DNA of 64,000 bases from positions 284,675,379 through 284,739,378 of the forward strand of contig CM068373.1 of NCBI GenBank assembly GCA_034769895.1, in the 5' to 3' direction. How positions within the stretch are numbered: position 1 is the stretch's first letter; each line of letters starts with the position of its first letter. The notes under the pieces were generated by a model, which saw nothing but the letters and a program-made list of their open reading frames with translations, did not search any database and had not been told where the DNA came from. This document shows, in pieces, positions 1-9,549 of this stretch. Made by a program: the position numbers and the translations under genes. The stretch comes from Magicicada septendecula. Lineage: Eukaryota > Arthropoda > Insecta > Hemiptera > Cicadidae.

Positions 1-637
1 AATCATCAAGATTATCTTTCAGTTTTTCTTTTAATTTAACCAAATTACTACCACCCAAGTCATTAATATTTATAATTTTCATACACCCCGGTCGAGTAAA
101 AATGTTGTTGAGAAATTGTTTCTTTTCACTACCTTTCACATAGATAGTGTTACACTGTTGAGACAATTCAAAATATATTTCGTATAATTTATTATACTGT
201 TCGAGACCGTCAGACCATGAAGAACCATGAATATTTGTTTTCACCCAAAGCGCTTGTTTTTGCTGATCTCGTGAAAACTGTTCAAAATTAAAGGGTGGTA
301 ATAACAAATAGTGATTTACATTAAATTTTCTTTTTGGATATAATACATTAAAACATTTATTGCATAAATCAAACTTCCGTTTCTTTTCTTCTGTCTCATA
401 ATACACAGGTTTGTCTATCATATTAAACTCTTTTTTACATATGATACAATGTTTCTCGATTTTCAGCATTAACAATCTGGCTTCGTCATCTCCAAATATT
501 TCGGAGTAATACATAACATTTCTTAAATTTTTTTTTAATAATTCATCGTAATTAAATTTAATGAAAGATATTTCTTTTATAATATATTGGTTTTTCGCTG
601 CCTTAAACCACTGTACATCTAGTACTGCTCTGTCCAT
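1..637 (-). CDS. Polinton-associated orphan protein, possible RNase H-fold/exonuclease-like, partial
   Basis: An open frame starts at an ATG at 637 and runs leftward off the window edge (212 codons visible). The N-terminus MDRAVLDVQWFK is followed by an IIKEIS stretch, then two CxxC pairs (CIIC near residue 64 and CNKC near 92) that could bind zinc. Further on are a LLLPPF motif, a NIHGSSWSDG motif and a YVKGSEKKQFL motif. I recall this motif order from uncharacterised insect proteins that travel with Polintons. The early acidic residue in a beta-strand-like setting makes an RNase H-fold or DEDD-nuclease-like protein possible, but no catalytic set can be confirmed. It was too close to the edge to be bounded on the left. 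It lies just downstream of the dUTPase gene on the same strand. Confidence 0.65.
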   Translation of the reverse strand, partial: MDRAVLDVQWFKAAKNQYIIKEISFIKFNYDELLKKNLRNVMYYSEIFGDDEARLLMLKIEKHCIICKKEFNMIDKPVYYETEEKKRKFDLCNKCFNVLYPKRKFNVNHYLLLPPFNFEQFSRDQQKQALWVKTNIHGSSWSDGLEQYNKLYEIYFELSQQCNTIYVKGSEKKQFLNNIFTRPGCMKIININDLGGSNLVKLKEKLKDNLDD

Positions 638-676
638 TATTTGATCTAAAGAAAAAAGAAAATAAAAAAATATATA

Positions 677-1123
677 TTAATTACCGGTCGACCCAAAACC
701 TCTATCTCCACGCTCATTAAAGTCATTAAAATATGCCGAAATATATGTTTCTAATTCAACAACATCTTTTGGTTCAACATATCTTTCAATTATTAATTGT
801 GCGATTTTATCCCCTCTATGTACATAATATGGTTTAGGACTATTATTAACTAATATAACCCCAATATTCCCCATATAATCTCTATCAATTACACCACCAG
901 CTACATCTATAGAGCTGTTTAATGCTAAGCCTGAACGTGATGCTATCCTACCATAACACCCAGCAGGTATTAATATTTGTAAGTCAGTTGCGATCAGTTC
1001 TCTAGAAAATGGTAATAAACAAGTATATCTAGGGCTTCTGAGGTCTAATCCAGCCGACTGTGAAGTGCTTCTAATTAGTGCAAAAGCGAAAGGAGATAAA
1101 CGTGCAAAGCTGATGGTTTCCAT
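677..1123 (-). CDS. dut: dUTPase (deoxyuridine triphosphate nucleotidohydrolase)
   Basis: This 148-residue protein carries all five trimeric dUTPase motifs in order: AGLDLRS (residues 24-30), SRSGLA (62-67), GVIDRDY (77-83, with the catalytic Asp), GDKIAQL (104-110) and the C-terminal glycine-rich RGDRGFGSTG arm (138-147). The family hydrolyses dUTP to dUMP and pyrophosphate, keeping uracil out of DNA, and its usual length is 140-160 residues, so the gene looks whole. It sits in a leftward unit between the unrecognised gene ending at 1170 and the orphan gene starting at 637. Location next to a viral-type polymerase suggests a cargo gene of the Polinton rather than the host copy: there is no intron and base composition matches the neighbours. 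Product is certain; the assignment to the element is inferred from position. Confidence 0.95.
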   Translation of the reverse strand: METISFARLSPFAFALIRSTSQSAGLDLRSPRYTCLLPFSRELIATDLQILIPAGCYGRIASRSGLALNSSIDVAGGVIDRDYMGNIGVILVNNSPKPYYVHRGDKIAQLIIERYVEPKDVVELETYISAYFNDFNERGDRGFGSTGN

Positions 1124-1169
1124 TTTTTTTCTAAAAAAACAATATAAGTTTTAATATTTAACTTTTTTT

Positions 1170-1991
1170 CTAAAAATTAATAGGGTCTGTTTCTATATAT
1201 TTTTTTAATTTCATTTTCACACCCGGTGTTGAGGCGATGTTTTTCCCCGCTTCATGCAAAATTTTATTTAAAATTTTGAGATTATCATCATCAGATGATT
1301 TAATCAGAAAAACAGCTTTTTGTCCAATTTTTTTCCAATGGTCATTTTTTGGAACACCTTTTAAATCACGAGTATCAGTGAGTTCAATTTTTACTAAATG
1401 ACTACCCCACTCACCGGGTGTGGTGAGAATTTTCTGTTTATCGTTAAAAAAAATTTGAATTACTTGAGGTATCGCTTTTTTTTCTTTTCTTTTATTCTTA
1501 CTATCATCAGTAATTGAATCAAAAATCTTACTGAATTCATCATCAGAATCATTATTATCACTATCCTCGTCCTCACTTTTTTCAGTTACATTATCATTAG
1601 TAGTAGGTAAAACGCTTAGAATTTTTGATTTAAAAGCTAATACGATATTCTTTTTATAAGATTTTATACTAAAATCTTCAGAGAGTGATTTAATATGGTT
1701 CATAAGTTCGTCCAAACTAAATATGTATTTTTGTAATTGTATCATTTTTAGTTGAGAATTTATTTCTGATGATAGTTCATTTTTATAGGAATTAATAATT
1801 GAATTTAATTGTTCATATAATTTAAAAATAGCTAAATCAGTATTCTCAATGAATAATTCTGTTAATTTTTTGAATAAATCCTCCCACAAGCCAAATGTAG
1901 TTATTCCAGAAAAGTAAAATATTTTGATTATCTCTTCAATTGAGTAAACTTCTTCTGGCATTTGATCGGCTACTGGCGTTACTTCAGACAT
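1170..1991 (-). CDS. Unrecognised protein with acidic linker, Polinton leftward unit
   Basis: This 273-residue frame does not match any family I recognise. The first half is helical in character, rich in Leu, Ile, Lys and Glu. A strongly acidic Ser/Asp/Glu stretch follows near residues 137-155, then a basic KNKRKEKK run. The C-terminal third reads like a compact domain, with motifs TPGEWGSHLVKIEL, NDHWKKIGQKA and GVKMKLKK. The acidic tract next to a basic run suggests a nuclear or nucleic-acid-associated protein, but that is only inference. It is the first gene of the leftward unit driven from the 1992-2601 region, with the dUTPase 46 bases downstream. No signal peptide or membrane segment is visible. 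Confidence 0.6.
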   Translation of the reverse strand: MSEVTPVADQMPEEVYSIEEIIKIFYFSGITTFGLWEDLFKKLTELFIENTDLAIFKLYEQLNSIINSYKNELSSEINSQLKMIQLQKYIFSLDELMNHIKSLSEDFSIKSYKKNIVLAFKSKILSVLPTTNDNVTEKSEDEDSDNNDSDDEFSKIFDSITDDSKNKRKEKKAIPQVIQIFFNDKQKILTTPGEWGSHLVKIELTDTRDLKGVPKNDHWKKIGQKAVFLIKSSDDDNLKILNKILHEAGKNIASTPGVKMKLKKYIETDPINF

Positions 1992-2601
1992 GATTTATTT
2001 AATAAAAATAGATCTAAAAAAGAAAAAAAAATATATTACAAATGAATTATTATTAGAGTTTTACTAATAAAGCGAATTAATATAACAAATATTTACCTGT
2101 AGAGTAGCGATTTACAAACTTAGAAGCTGTAACTGCGAAGCTGATTGAAGCAAGAGAGCTCGGTATTGGGTTGTGTGTGTCGAATCATTGAAACTCAGGG
2201 GTTTATATAGTTCAGAAGAGTAATGTTGGGAAACAGGATACATCTTGCATTAATCAACAACACGTGTATTCAAGGTAGTTGAGTAATTACCATACTTGAA
2301 TGAAAGACGGAAAAGTGTTCAAGGTGAATATGTAATCCGTGTTTGTGCAACCAGTATGATAATGGTATATACATCATCGATATAAATATATAATCAATGT
2401 TTATGGAAACCAGGATATATTTGAGATAACCAATAATAACGTGATTGCTAAAGACAAACCTTCGTCATCGATATAAATAGGAGCATGTAACGTGTTTTTT
2501 TTTTCAATCGCTTTTATATCTATTCTAGTATAAACCCAACCGGAGAATCGTTCGAAACATTACGCTGTTCTTAGATACCAGTTTAGACATTTATTTCACT
2601 T
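1992..2601. promoter_or_regulatory. Divergent promoter region between leftward unit and DNA polymerase B
   Basis: No gene lies in this 610-base gap, which separates two outward-facing units. On the plus strand a TATAAATA box lies at 2472-2479, about 120 bases before the polymerase ATG at 2602; a second copy of the same CATCGATATAAATA context lies at about 2375-2388. On the minus strand a TATATAA match at about 2203-2209 lies upstream of the gene starting at 1991. A CACGTG E-box is at 2261-2266, followed by TTCAAGG at about 2269 and again at about 2318. The same arrangement recurs at 14694-14751 upstream of another leftward unit. TATA assignments are by sequence match only. Confidence 0.6.
2472..2479 (+). 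promoter_or_regulatory. TATA box, DNA polymerase B transcript
   Basis: TATAAATA in the context ATCGATATAAATAGGAGC. It lies about 120 bases upstream of the polymerase start codon, leaving room for a roughly 90-base leader. A duplicate context about 90 bases further upstream could be an alternative or duplicated promoter. Confidence 0.5.
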
Positions 2602-5600
2602 ATGGATAAGAATTTACCTTTTAAAAAACGGATCTTTCTTAGAGAAGACAGCTATAACACCGAGTTAACAAATTCACCAGAAGCGTTACATCATGAATTG
2701 GAGAATACAGCTGAACCATCCACTTCAAACGAAACACAACAGATGGGGTATTTGTCATCATCATCATATTCTGATCTAACCGATTCTGCTGATGAAATGG
2801 AGGATGAACCCGCTCTGGACATGACGTACAAGAGGAAAGTCAACCGCTTAAAAAACTTGCAAGCCGAGGATGATTTTATTCAAATTGAAAACGCTTTTAG
2901 AGGTAATCTAAAAACTTTTTATTATAAGAACCACAACAAAAATATTAAAGATATTTGTCTATTATTAATTCATATAAAAACAAAATTAGAAAATATTTTA
3001 AACACCCTACTTACCGAATTTGGACCTATAAAATTTAATATGGTTGTTGAATGCACTTATATAAAACATGTTATAAATGAAAAACAAGATAGAGCGTTTA
3101 AAACTAAAAACACTGAATTATTTCTAGAGTCTGATGTGAGTAAAATATTAGATAATTCAATAAAAAATATTTGTTATGAAGAACAAACATATGAAAGTCA
3201 TAAATCTGGATGGGCTCTTCACAATGTAGATGGAATATTGTTACGTATAAATAAATATCGACCTTTGAAAGGTTCGTCATATATTGCTCTTCCAAATTTT
3301 TTAATTTCAAGAAATTGTATTATTAATCCAAAAAATTTGAATGATGAAAAATGTTTTAAATGGGCAATACTATGTCGTTATGTAAGTGGTTTACATGTTG
3401 AACGTATAAATTATAGATATAATGATTTGGAGACAAAGTTTAATTTTTCTAAAATTTCATTTCCTACACCTATTAAAGAAATTAGAATTTTTGAAAAAAA
3501 TAATAATGTTTCTATAAACGTTTACGCTATAGATGAGGAAAAAAATATTTATCCAATTAAAGTTTGTGATAAAGAAAAAAACAATCATTTTGATTTGTTA
3601 TTATTATATGATGGAAATACAGGAAAACAACATTATTGTTATATTAAAAACTTTAATATTTTAGTTAGAAAACAATTAACAAAACATCATGGAAAAATTG
3701 AAATTTGTAAACGATGTTTTATGCATTTTTATAATATTTCAAAATTAAAGTCGCATAAAAAATACTGTGGTAAATTTCAACCAACACGTGTAGTAATGCC
3801 TGAAGATACTGTTTTAAAATTCAAAAATTATCAATTTAGTTTCCGTATCCCAATTGTAGCTTACGCTGACTTTGAGTGTATTCTGAAACCTATTAGTGGA
3901 TGTTTTCCAAAATCAACAAAATCTTTTACAGTAGCTAATGAGTTACACATTCCTATGAGTTTTTGTATTTATTTTCTTATTGATGAGGAAATCCCCTATA
4001 GTATACGATGTCAGTTACCAAAAGTACCTTATATATATCGGGGTAAAAATTCTGCAAAAGAATTTATGATGTATCTTGTTAAAGTTGTTAATACCATAGG
4101 AAAGCTTACTAAGGAGATAAACCCATTGAAGATGACTGATAGAGATAAATATAAATTTCGCACAACCACTCACTGTGAAATGTGTAAAGACGAATTTACT
4201 ATGATAAAAAAACCAGTTCGTGATCATTGTCACTTGTCGGGTAGATATCGTGCAGCACTATGTAATAATTGTAATTTAAAGAGGAGAAAACAATGTTTTA
4301 TTCCAGTTTTTATTCATGGAAATTCTAATTATGATTCTCATTTTATTATACGACAATTAGGATATGATAGTAAACAAATCTATGTAATTCCAAATTCGTC
4401 TGAAAAATACATTTCTTTTTCTAAAAAAACACAAAGTGGGATAATAATTAGATTTGTTGATACATATCGTTTTCTAAATTTCTCCTTAGCGGATTTATGT
4501 AGTTTTCTTCCAGAAGATTGTTTTATTCATTCAAAAAAATTTTTCTCATTAAACGATATTAATTTAGTTACAAAAAAAGGTGTATATCCATATGAATATA
4601 CGGATTCTTGGAAAAAATTAGAAGAAAAACAGCTACCACCAAAAAAAGAGTTTTTTAGTAAATTGTCAATGATGACATATCTGACGAAAAATATCAACAC
4701 GCAGTAGAAGTATGGAATCATTTTCAAATAAATACGCTTGGCGAATATAGCGATTTATATTTAAAAACTGATGTTTTAATATTATGTGATGTTTTCGAAA
4801 ATTTTCGCAAACTCTGCTTATCAATATATAATCTAGATTGTGCTCATTACCTAACTGCACCAGGTTTTGCATTTGATGCTATGTTATCCTATACTAAAAT
4901 AGAATTAGAATTATTATCTGATTATGATAAATATTTAATGATTGAAAAAGGGATAAGAGGAGGGATTAGTATCTGTATTAAAAGACATGCGGGTGCGAAT
5001 AATAAGTATATTGACAACACTTATAATATTAATCTTCCCAACACTTATTTAGCTTATTTAGCTTATTTAGACGCAAACAATTTATATGGTTGGGCAATGA
5101 GTAAATATATACCTTATGGTGGGTTTACCTGGTGTACAACAGATATTGATATACTTAATATACCGGACGATTCTCCGGTTGGATTTATATTAGAAGTAGA
5201 TATTGAATATCCTCAGTTTTTACATGATAATCACAGCGATCTTCCTTTTTTACCAGTTAATAAATGTACAAATAAAAGTAAACAAAGTAAATTATTAACA
5301 ACACTAGAATTAAAAGAAAACTATATTTGTCATTATGTAAACTTAAAGCAGGCTGTTAACCATGGTTTAGTAATTAAAAAAATACATCGTGTTCTTCAAT
5401 TTTTTCAAAGTCAGTGGTTAAAATCATATATTGATTTAAACACTGAAAAACGTCAAAATGCTAAAAACAAATTTGAAATTGAATTGTTTAAATTATTAAA
5501 TAATTCTGTTTTTGGAAAGTGCATGGAAAATTTAAGAAAACGATCAAATCTCGAACTTGTAAGCAATGTAAAAAGATTACAAAAACTTATTGCACAACCT

Positions 5601-6299
5601 GTTTTTAAGGATAGAATTATTTATGATAAAACACTATGTGCTGTATTATTAAATAATAAATCGATTTGTTTTAATAAACCGATCTATGTCGGATTTACTG
5701 TACTAGAATTGAGTAAGACATTGATGTATTCATTTCATTATGATGTAATGAAACGAAAATACCAAAACAATATTGCTCTTTTATACACAGATACTGATAG
5801 TTTATTTTATGAAATTAAAACGAATGATTTTTATCATGATAAGCTTAGTGAGGAATTAATAGATTATTTCGATACATCTGATTATCCAAAAGATCATTTT
5901 TGCTATTCATTAAAAAATAAAAAAGTTTTAGGTAAATTTAAAGATGAATGTTCTTCCAATAATAGAATTCGTTGGATTAAGACCGAAATTGTATTCGTTC
6001 AGAATAAAGAAAGAAAAAAAGAATATTATAAAGAAAGCGAAAGGTATTAAGAAAAACATAATTGAAAAAACATAAAATTTGAAGATTATAAATTATCTTT
6101 ATTTTCACCAGGTAATAGTGGAAATATGTACAGATTAATGCGACTTTTTCAATCAAAAAAACACGAAATAAAGACGATTTCATGTAACAAACTTGCATTA
6201 AACAATGCTGACGATAAACGTGTGATTTGTAATGATAAAATAAATACTCTACCCTGTGGTCATTACAAGCTATTAGAAAGTAATGAAATCAAATTGTAA
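2602..6299 (+). pseudogene. Protein-primed DNA polymerase B, Polinton, broken
   Basis: The region carries family-B polymerase motifs in the right order. The N-terminal part has a Cys2-His-type zinc finger (CKRC...HKKYC) and an exonuclease motif around YADFECIL. An endonuclease VII-like Cys/His cluster follows (HCEMC ... DHCH ... CNNC), as is common in Polinton polymerases, and then the NSNYDSHF exonuclease motif. The palm motifs are LDANNLYGW (motif A), LLNNSVFGK (motif B) and YTDTDS (motif C). A typical C-terminal ending with an INTLPCGHYKL-like stretch closes at 6299. In the family this enzyme replicates the element from a protein primer. The copy is broken, with two or three breaks, yet the motifs are well kept, so inactivation looks recent. 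It is the only rightward gene and meets the capsid block tail to tail. Confidence 0.93.
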
Positions 6300-6496
6300 T
6301 AAAAAAGATGTAAATGTAAACAATATTTTTCAATAAAGAATTTATTTATGTATAGTGGTACATATATTCTAAGTTCTCACCTATTTACCTTTTTAACAAA
6401 AAATATCATACTTTGCATTTACAGGATAATTAAATGAAACAAGAAATAGATATTAAGAATTTTTTATTGATTAAAAAAAAAAATGGTACATATATT
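6300..6496. terminator. Convergent polyadenylation region
   Basis: This AT-rich gap separates the ends of the rightward polymerase gene and the leftward capsid block. A plus-strand AATAAA lies at 6332-6337, 33 bases past the polymerase stop. A minus-strand AATAAA (TTTATT at 6463-6468 on the plus strand) lies 29 bases past the capsid gene stop. Paired opposed signals fit two convergent transcripts. Confidence 0.55.
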
Positions 6497-7708
6497 TTAC
6501 ACCAATGATTTTCTTACAGTTCCACTTAACGGCGTATATTCAAGTACTGTATCATAGATAATTAAACAATTAATCGTTGTTTTGTCGGGGATATCCTCCA
6601 TTGTTTCTATTTCCAGGCGAACATCTACTGAACCTGTTTTTAAATTTTCACTCTGTTTTGAACAATCTATAACATATAAAGGAGCTTTGGCTAAAAACGA
6701 TGTTACATCCATGATAGGCTCGTTGTTACTTCCATAATAATAGGAAGACTGAAAACGTGTGTAAAGCATATGTAGAAGTACAGCATCACCATTTATATTA
6801 TCGTATGGATAATATTCTGAATTCAGATATAATTTTATATTTCTCATCGAGCAAAAATCAAAATTTGATAAACTTGAATACTTATTATTTTTTCTATTTG
6901 TTTGAAAAGCGACTATAACATATCGTGGTTTCTCCAGCTGAGCAGTAGATTTAATCTTCCAAATAAGTTGCTTTGTTTTTGGTGCTGAAGGGTACTCATT
7001 AAGTTCCCATCTACGAAATGGAATTGGTATAGGAATATCGTTTCTAACAATTTCTAGTAGATCCAACCTTTTTTTATCACTCACATGAATATAAGGAATT
7101 TTCAAAGAAATATGTGTTAATGTTAATTTATAGTCTTTCGTGGTACTAGCTGTCATGTATATTGCATTATCATTGGTCGATGAGCGAATAAGGACCAATT
7201 CCTGCTTTACATTCAAAATAATTTTTTTATAATCTTCCATAAATCCAAGCATCATTTTCAATGGTACACAACATGAAAAATCTTTATTTACAGTGAGATT
7301 ATCTAGTAAATTTTCATTACAACCCGCAGTAGTGAGAATATTCTTTTCTTGCGGTTTAAAAGTTAGTAGGTTCTTCATTATCGATGTTAGTCCAACATTT
7401 TTAACACAATCCACTTCAGTTCCACATATTTCGTATCGAATTTCATCAAATAAATGTCCTACTCCATTTGAAACCATTTGAATCGTATTATCAGCCGCAT
7501 TATTAGCCCCAACCAATTCGCCTTTAATATACAGAAAGCTTTCACTCGGTAATGTATAAATATCTTGCTGATGAATTGGAATACGAATTTCATCATTGTT
7601 ATTAAACGTTGTAGAGGCGTAGGGTGTATGTGTACGAAAATCATATCTAATTATAGTATCATCTTCATATACTGATTTATTTAATACATTTAAGATACTT
7701 CCGCTCAT
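6497..7708 (-). CDS. Double-jelly-roll major capsid-like protein of the Polinton
   Basis: A 403-residue open frame. The segment GHLFDEIRYEICGTEVDCVKNVGLTS (near residues 85-110, quoted in pieces: FDEIRYEICG, EVDCVKNVGLTS) matches the hallmark of a conserved insect Polinton family regarded as the major capsid (double-jelly-roll) protein. The protein is beta-rich throughout, with no signal peptide or membrane segment, as expected. It is the last gene of the leftward block and overlaps the 52-residue ORF upstream by an ATGA stop/start junction. The frame looks whole. Assignment rests on recalled family motifs and gene order next to the penton-like and protease genes, not on a structure comparison. 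Confidence 0.75.
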   Translation of the reverse strand: MSGSILNVLNKSVYEDDTIIRYDFRTHTPYASTTFNNNDEIRIPIHQQDIYTLPSESFLYIKGELVGANNAADNTIQMVSNGVGHLFDEIRYEICGTEVDCVKNVGLTSIMKNLLTFKPQEKNILTTAGCNENLLDNLTVNKDFSCCVPLKMMLGFMEDYKKIILNVKQELVLIRSSTNDNAIYMTASTTKDYKLTLTHISLKIPYIHVSDKKRLDLLEIVRNDIPIPIPFRRWELNEYPSAPKTKQLIWKIKSTAQLEKPRYVIVAFQTNRKNNKYSSLSNFDFCSMRNIKLYLNSEYYPYDNINGDAVLLHMLYTRFQSSYYYGSNNEPIMDVTSFLAKAPLYVIDCSKQSENLKTGSVDVRLEIETMEDIPDKTTINCLIIYDTVLEYTPLSGTVRKSLV

Positions 7709-7863
7709 TTTCTTTTTGGATATTCTCTTATTACTGTTAATCCTAGAGATTGTAAAAAATGTTTATTCAACGATGTTAACCGTTTAGTGTTTGTATCTTT
7801 ACTAACGTTGATTGAGGTGTTAATACCTGTTTTATCGGCTCCATATGAAAAAAGTAAACCCAT
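7705..7863 (-). CDS. Small 52-residue protein between penton-like and capsid genes
   Basis: Reading leftward, an ATG at 7863 opens a 52-codon frame ending in TGA at 7705-7707. Its start overlaps the stop of the upstream penton-like gene as TAATG, and its stop overlaps the start of the capsid gene as ATGA. The protein begins MGLLFSYGADKTGINTSINV and ends with a basic PKRK tail. The perfect tiling between two capsid genes, with no spare bases, argues that it is a real gene and not a chance frame. Its function is unknown; position suggests a virion or assembly role, which is inference. I believe similar short frames occur at this place in other insect Polintons, but could not check. Confidence 0.7.
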   Translation of the reverse strand: MGLLFSYGADKTGINTSINVSKDTNTKRLTSLNKHFLQSLGLTVIREYPKRK

Positions 7864-8548
7864 TATTGTTTTCTCAAATGCAATCGTAACGTTATTGCTT
7901 CGTCTCTGAAATTAATTAACTCTCCGTTTTGATCTTCTAACCTTATACTAATATTTCGAATCTTAAATGTGTTTACTGGTAAATATATCACGTTTTTTGG
8001 AATTTCTATAATTTTAAACCCTGGTGCTACAGCTGGATAAAATTCGTGTAATACGTGACTTTCGAATCCGTTAATATATGATCCACAAACAATACTGCAT
8101 ACGACTCTGATGCTGTCAACTCTAATAATAGATACTTGTGATGTAGAACTGTGCAATATATTCGGTTTTAATTTGATTTTTTGAAATCCTAATACCGATG
8201 CTAGTGAATCAGGTTTTCAAAATTAATCCAAACATTTGAAAAAATTTCACTTTTTAGAGTATTATTATTAGCTTTAATAGATATTTTAATATTATTTTTC
8301 TTTTCTTTTTCAAGGTAATCGCTTATATATCTGTTAATATCTTCAATTTCATAGGAACCTGTAGATAATTTAATTTCTTCATCATCACCATAATACAATA
8401 CGTTATTAACATTCTCTTCTATATTTGGAATTGAATTATACGTCATTAGATCTATTAAAGCAATTTCCCACTTGTATTTTCCATCGAGTTCGAGCGGCGG
8501 AAAAATATCACAGCTCAAAGCAGAACTTCTACCACTTAAACAGAACAT
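7863..8548 (-). pseudogene. Penton-like minor capsid gene of the Polinton, broken
   Basis: The N-terminal part has the FCLSGRSSALS start, followed by DIFPPLELDGKYKWEIALIDL and a YNSIPNIEENVNNVLYYG-type stretch. The C-terminal part has VCGSYINGFESHVLHEFYP, then IIEIPKNVIYLPVN. This order of motifs matches the penton or minor-capsid protein family of insect Polintons (single jelly roll). It sits between the protease gene, which it overlaps by about 20 bases, and the 52-residue ORF. The copy is broken, with about one break. Family assignment is by recalled motif pattern. Confidence 0.75.
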
Positions 8549-8924
8549 TGCAGAGGAACATCAAACACAGATGTCCGCAAATAACTGTGTTCATATTCTG
8601 TCTACACTCATAATTATAAACAATATTAAGCGGTTGTTGTGAGGATGTATTAAAATATTCAACTAACTCTAAGGGTGGTCCAAGATTACCATAGCTATCG
8701 AAATAACATATATTTTTCCCATTTTTTGAATAGCAAACCCAATGTGTTCCGCTACCAAAAATACTATCTAAATTAACAACTCCTGTCTCGCTATACCAAA
8801 TTCTGTTTGGTAAAGTATCACGGATAAATAACCCTCTAAAATTTGGGATTTTTAAAAGATTAGCGTATTTTAGTAATTCACCAGCTGACAGTGGGTGGAT
8901 AGGAATTTTTTTAATTATTTCCAT
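8529..8924 (-). CDS. Adenain-like cysteine protease (maturation protease) of the Polinton
   Basis: This 131-residue frame carries the triad of adenovirus-type C5/Ulp1-like proteases. His61 lies in GTHWVCY, Asp76 in CYFDSYGNLGPP, Gln109 is the likely oxyanion-hole residue, and Cys116 lies in ICGHLCLMFL. The start SAGELLKYANLLKIPNFRG is typical of the Polinton version. In the family this enzyme cleaves virion precursor proteins. It shares a TAATG junction with the phospholipase-like gene upstream and overlaps the penton-like gene downstream. The frame is whole and of normal length. Confidence 0.9.
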   Translation of the reverse strand: MEIIKKIPIHPLSAGELLKYANLLKIPNFRGLFIRDTLPNRIWYSETGVVNLDSIFGSGTHWVCYSKNGKNICYFDSYGNLGPPLELVEYFNTSSQQPLNIVYNYECRQNMNTVICGHLCLMFLCNVLFKW

Positions 8925-9469
8925 TAACGTTTTTTGTTTTTCCTTCTTTTTTTCAATTTTTTTCTTTTAATACCTTCCCCCGTTTGTTTATAAGGTTTTA
9001 AATATAATCCCTTTCCTTGTTTAATACATTTTAAGAGAGTTGATTTTATTTTAGAGGAAACGGATTTTTTTCTTCCTTTATTCTTTTTCCTCATTCCACC
9101 CCCAAATTTACTTTTTGCTTTCATTATGTTTGTTACAGTCCAAGCCGCTGCTTTTTCCCCGAACGAAGAATCGCTTGCTTTTACACGTTCCCAAGCTCTC
9201 TCCGCTAATCGACGATCGGCTACTGCACGATTTGTACTATCCGAATACTTCGAATATGCGATATCGTGTTCTTTACAAGCTTGATCAAGTTTATTAACAC
9301 CAGGGTCACCCCTTTGTAACCGTTTTGATAGTTTTGTACCGGGACCGCAATATTGATAACCTGGTATATGTAGCTCTACTGGTAATAAATCGATTGATTT
9401 ATTTATAACGGTTCCGGCTATATCACTTAGTAAACCACTACCTTCTATCTTCTTTGAATACACACGCAT
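8924..9469 (-). CDS. Phospholipase A2-like minor virion protein of the Polinton
   Basis: The 181-residue protein holds a parvovirus-type phospholipase A2-like domain: a glycine-rich loop PGYQYCGPGTKL (residues 36-47) followed by the HDIAY active-site helix with His68 and Asp69. The rest is very basic, with GRKK, KRKKLKKRRKNKKR and similar runs at the C-terminus that could bind DNA or act as nuclear signals. In parvoviruses and adintovirus-like elements such domains act during entry, so a minor virion protein is the likely role. The start codon is preceded by a clear gap to the fibre-like gene; the stop overlaps the protease start as TAATG. Whole frame. Confidence 0.85.
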   Translation of the reverse strand: MRVYSKKIEGSGLLSDIAGTVINKSIDLLPVELHIPGYQYCGPGTKLSKRLQRGDPGVNKLDQACKEHDIAYSKYSDSTNRAVADRRLAERAWERVKASDSSFGEKAAAWTVTNIMKAKSKFGGGMRKKNKGRKKSVSSKIKSTLLKCIKQGKGLYLKPYKQTGEGIKRKKLKKRRKNKKR

Positions 9470-9549
9470 TTATGATGTTGTAACGTTAAATACACATTCT
9501 TTTATATTATTCTCCAATATATATATAATCACGTTCTTTTTACAGAAAA

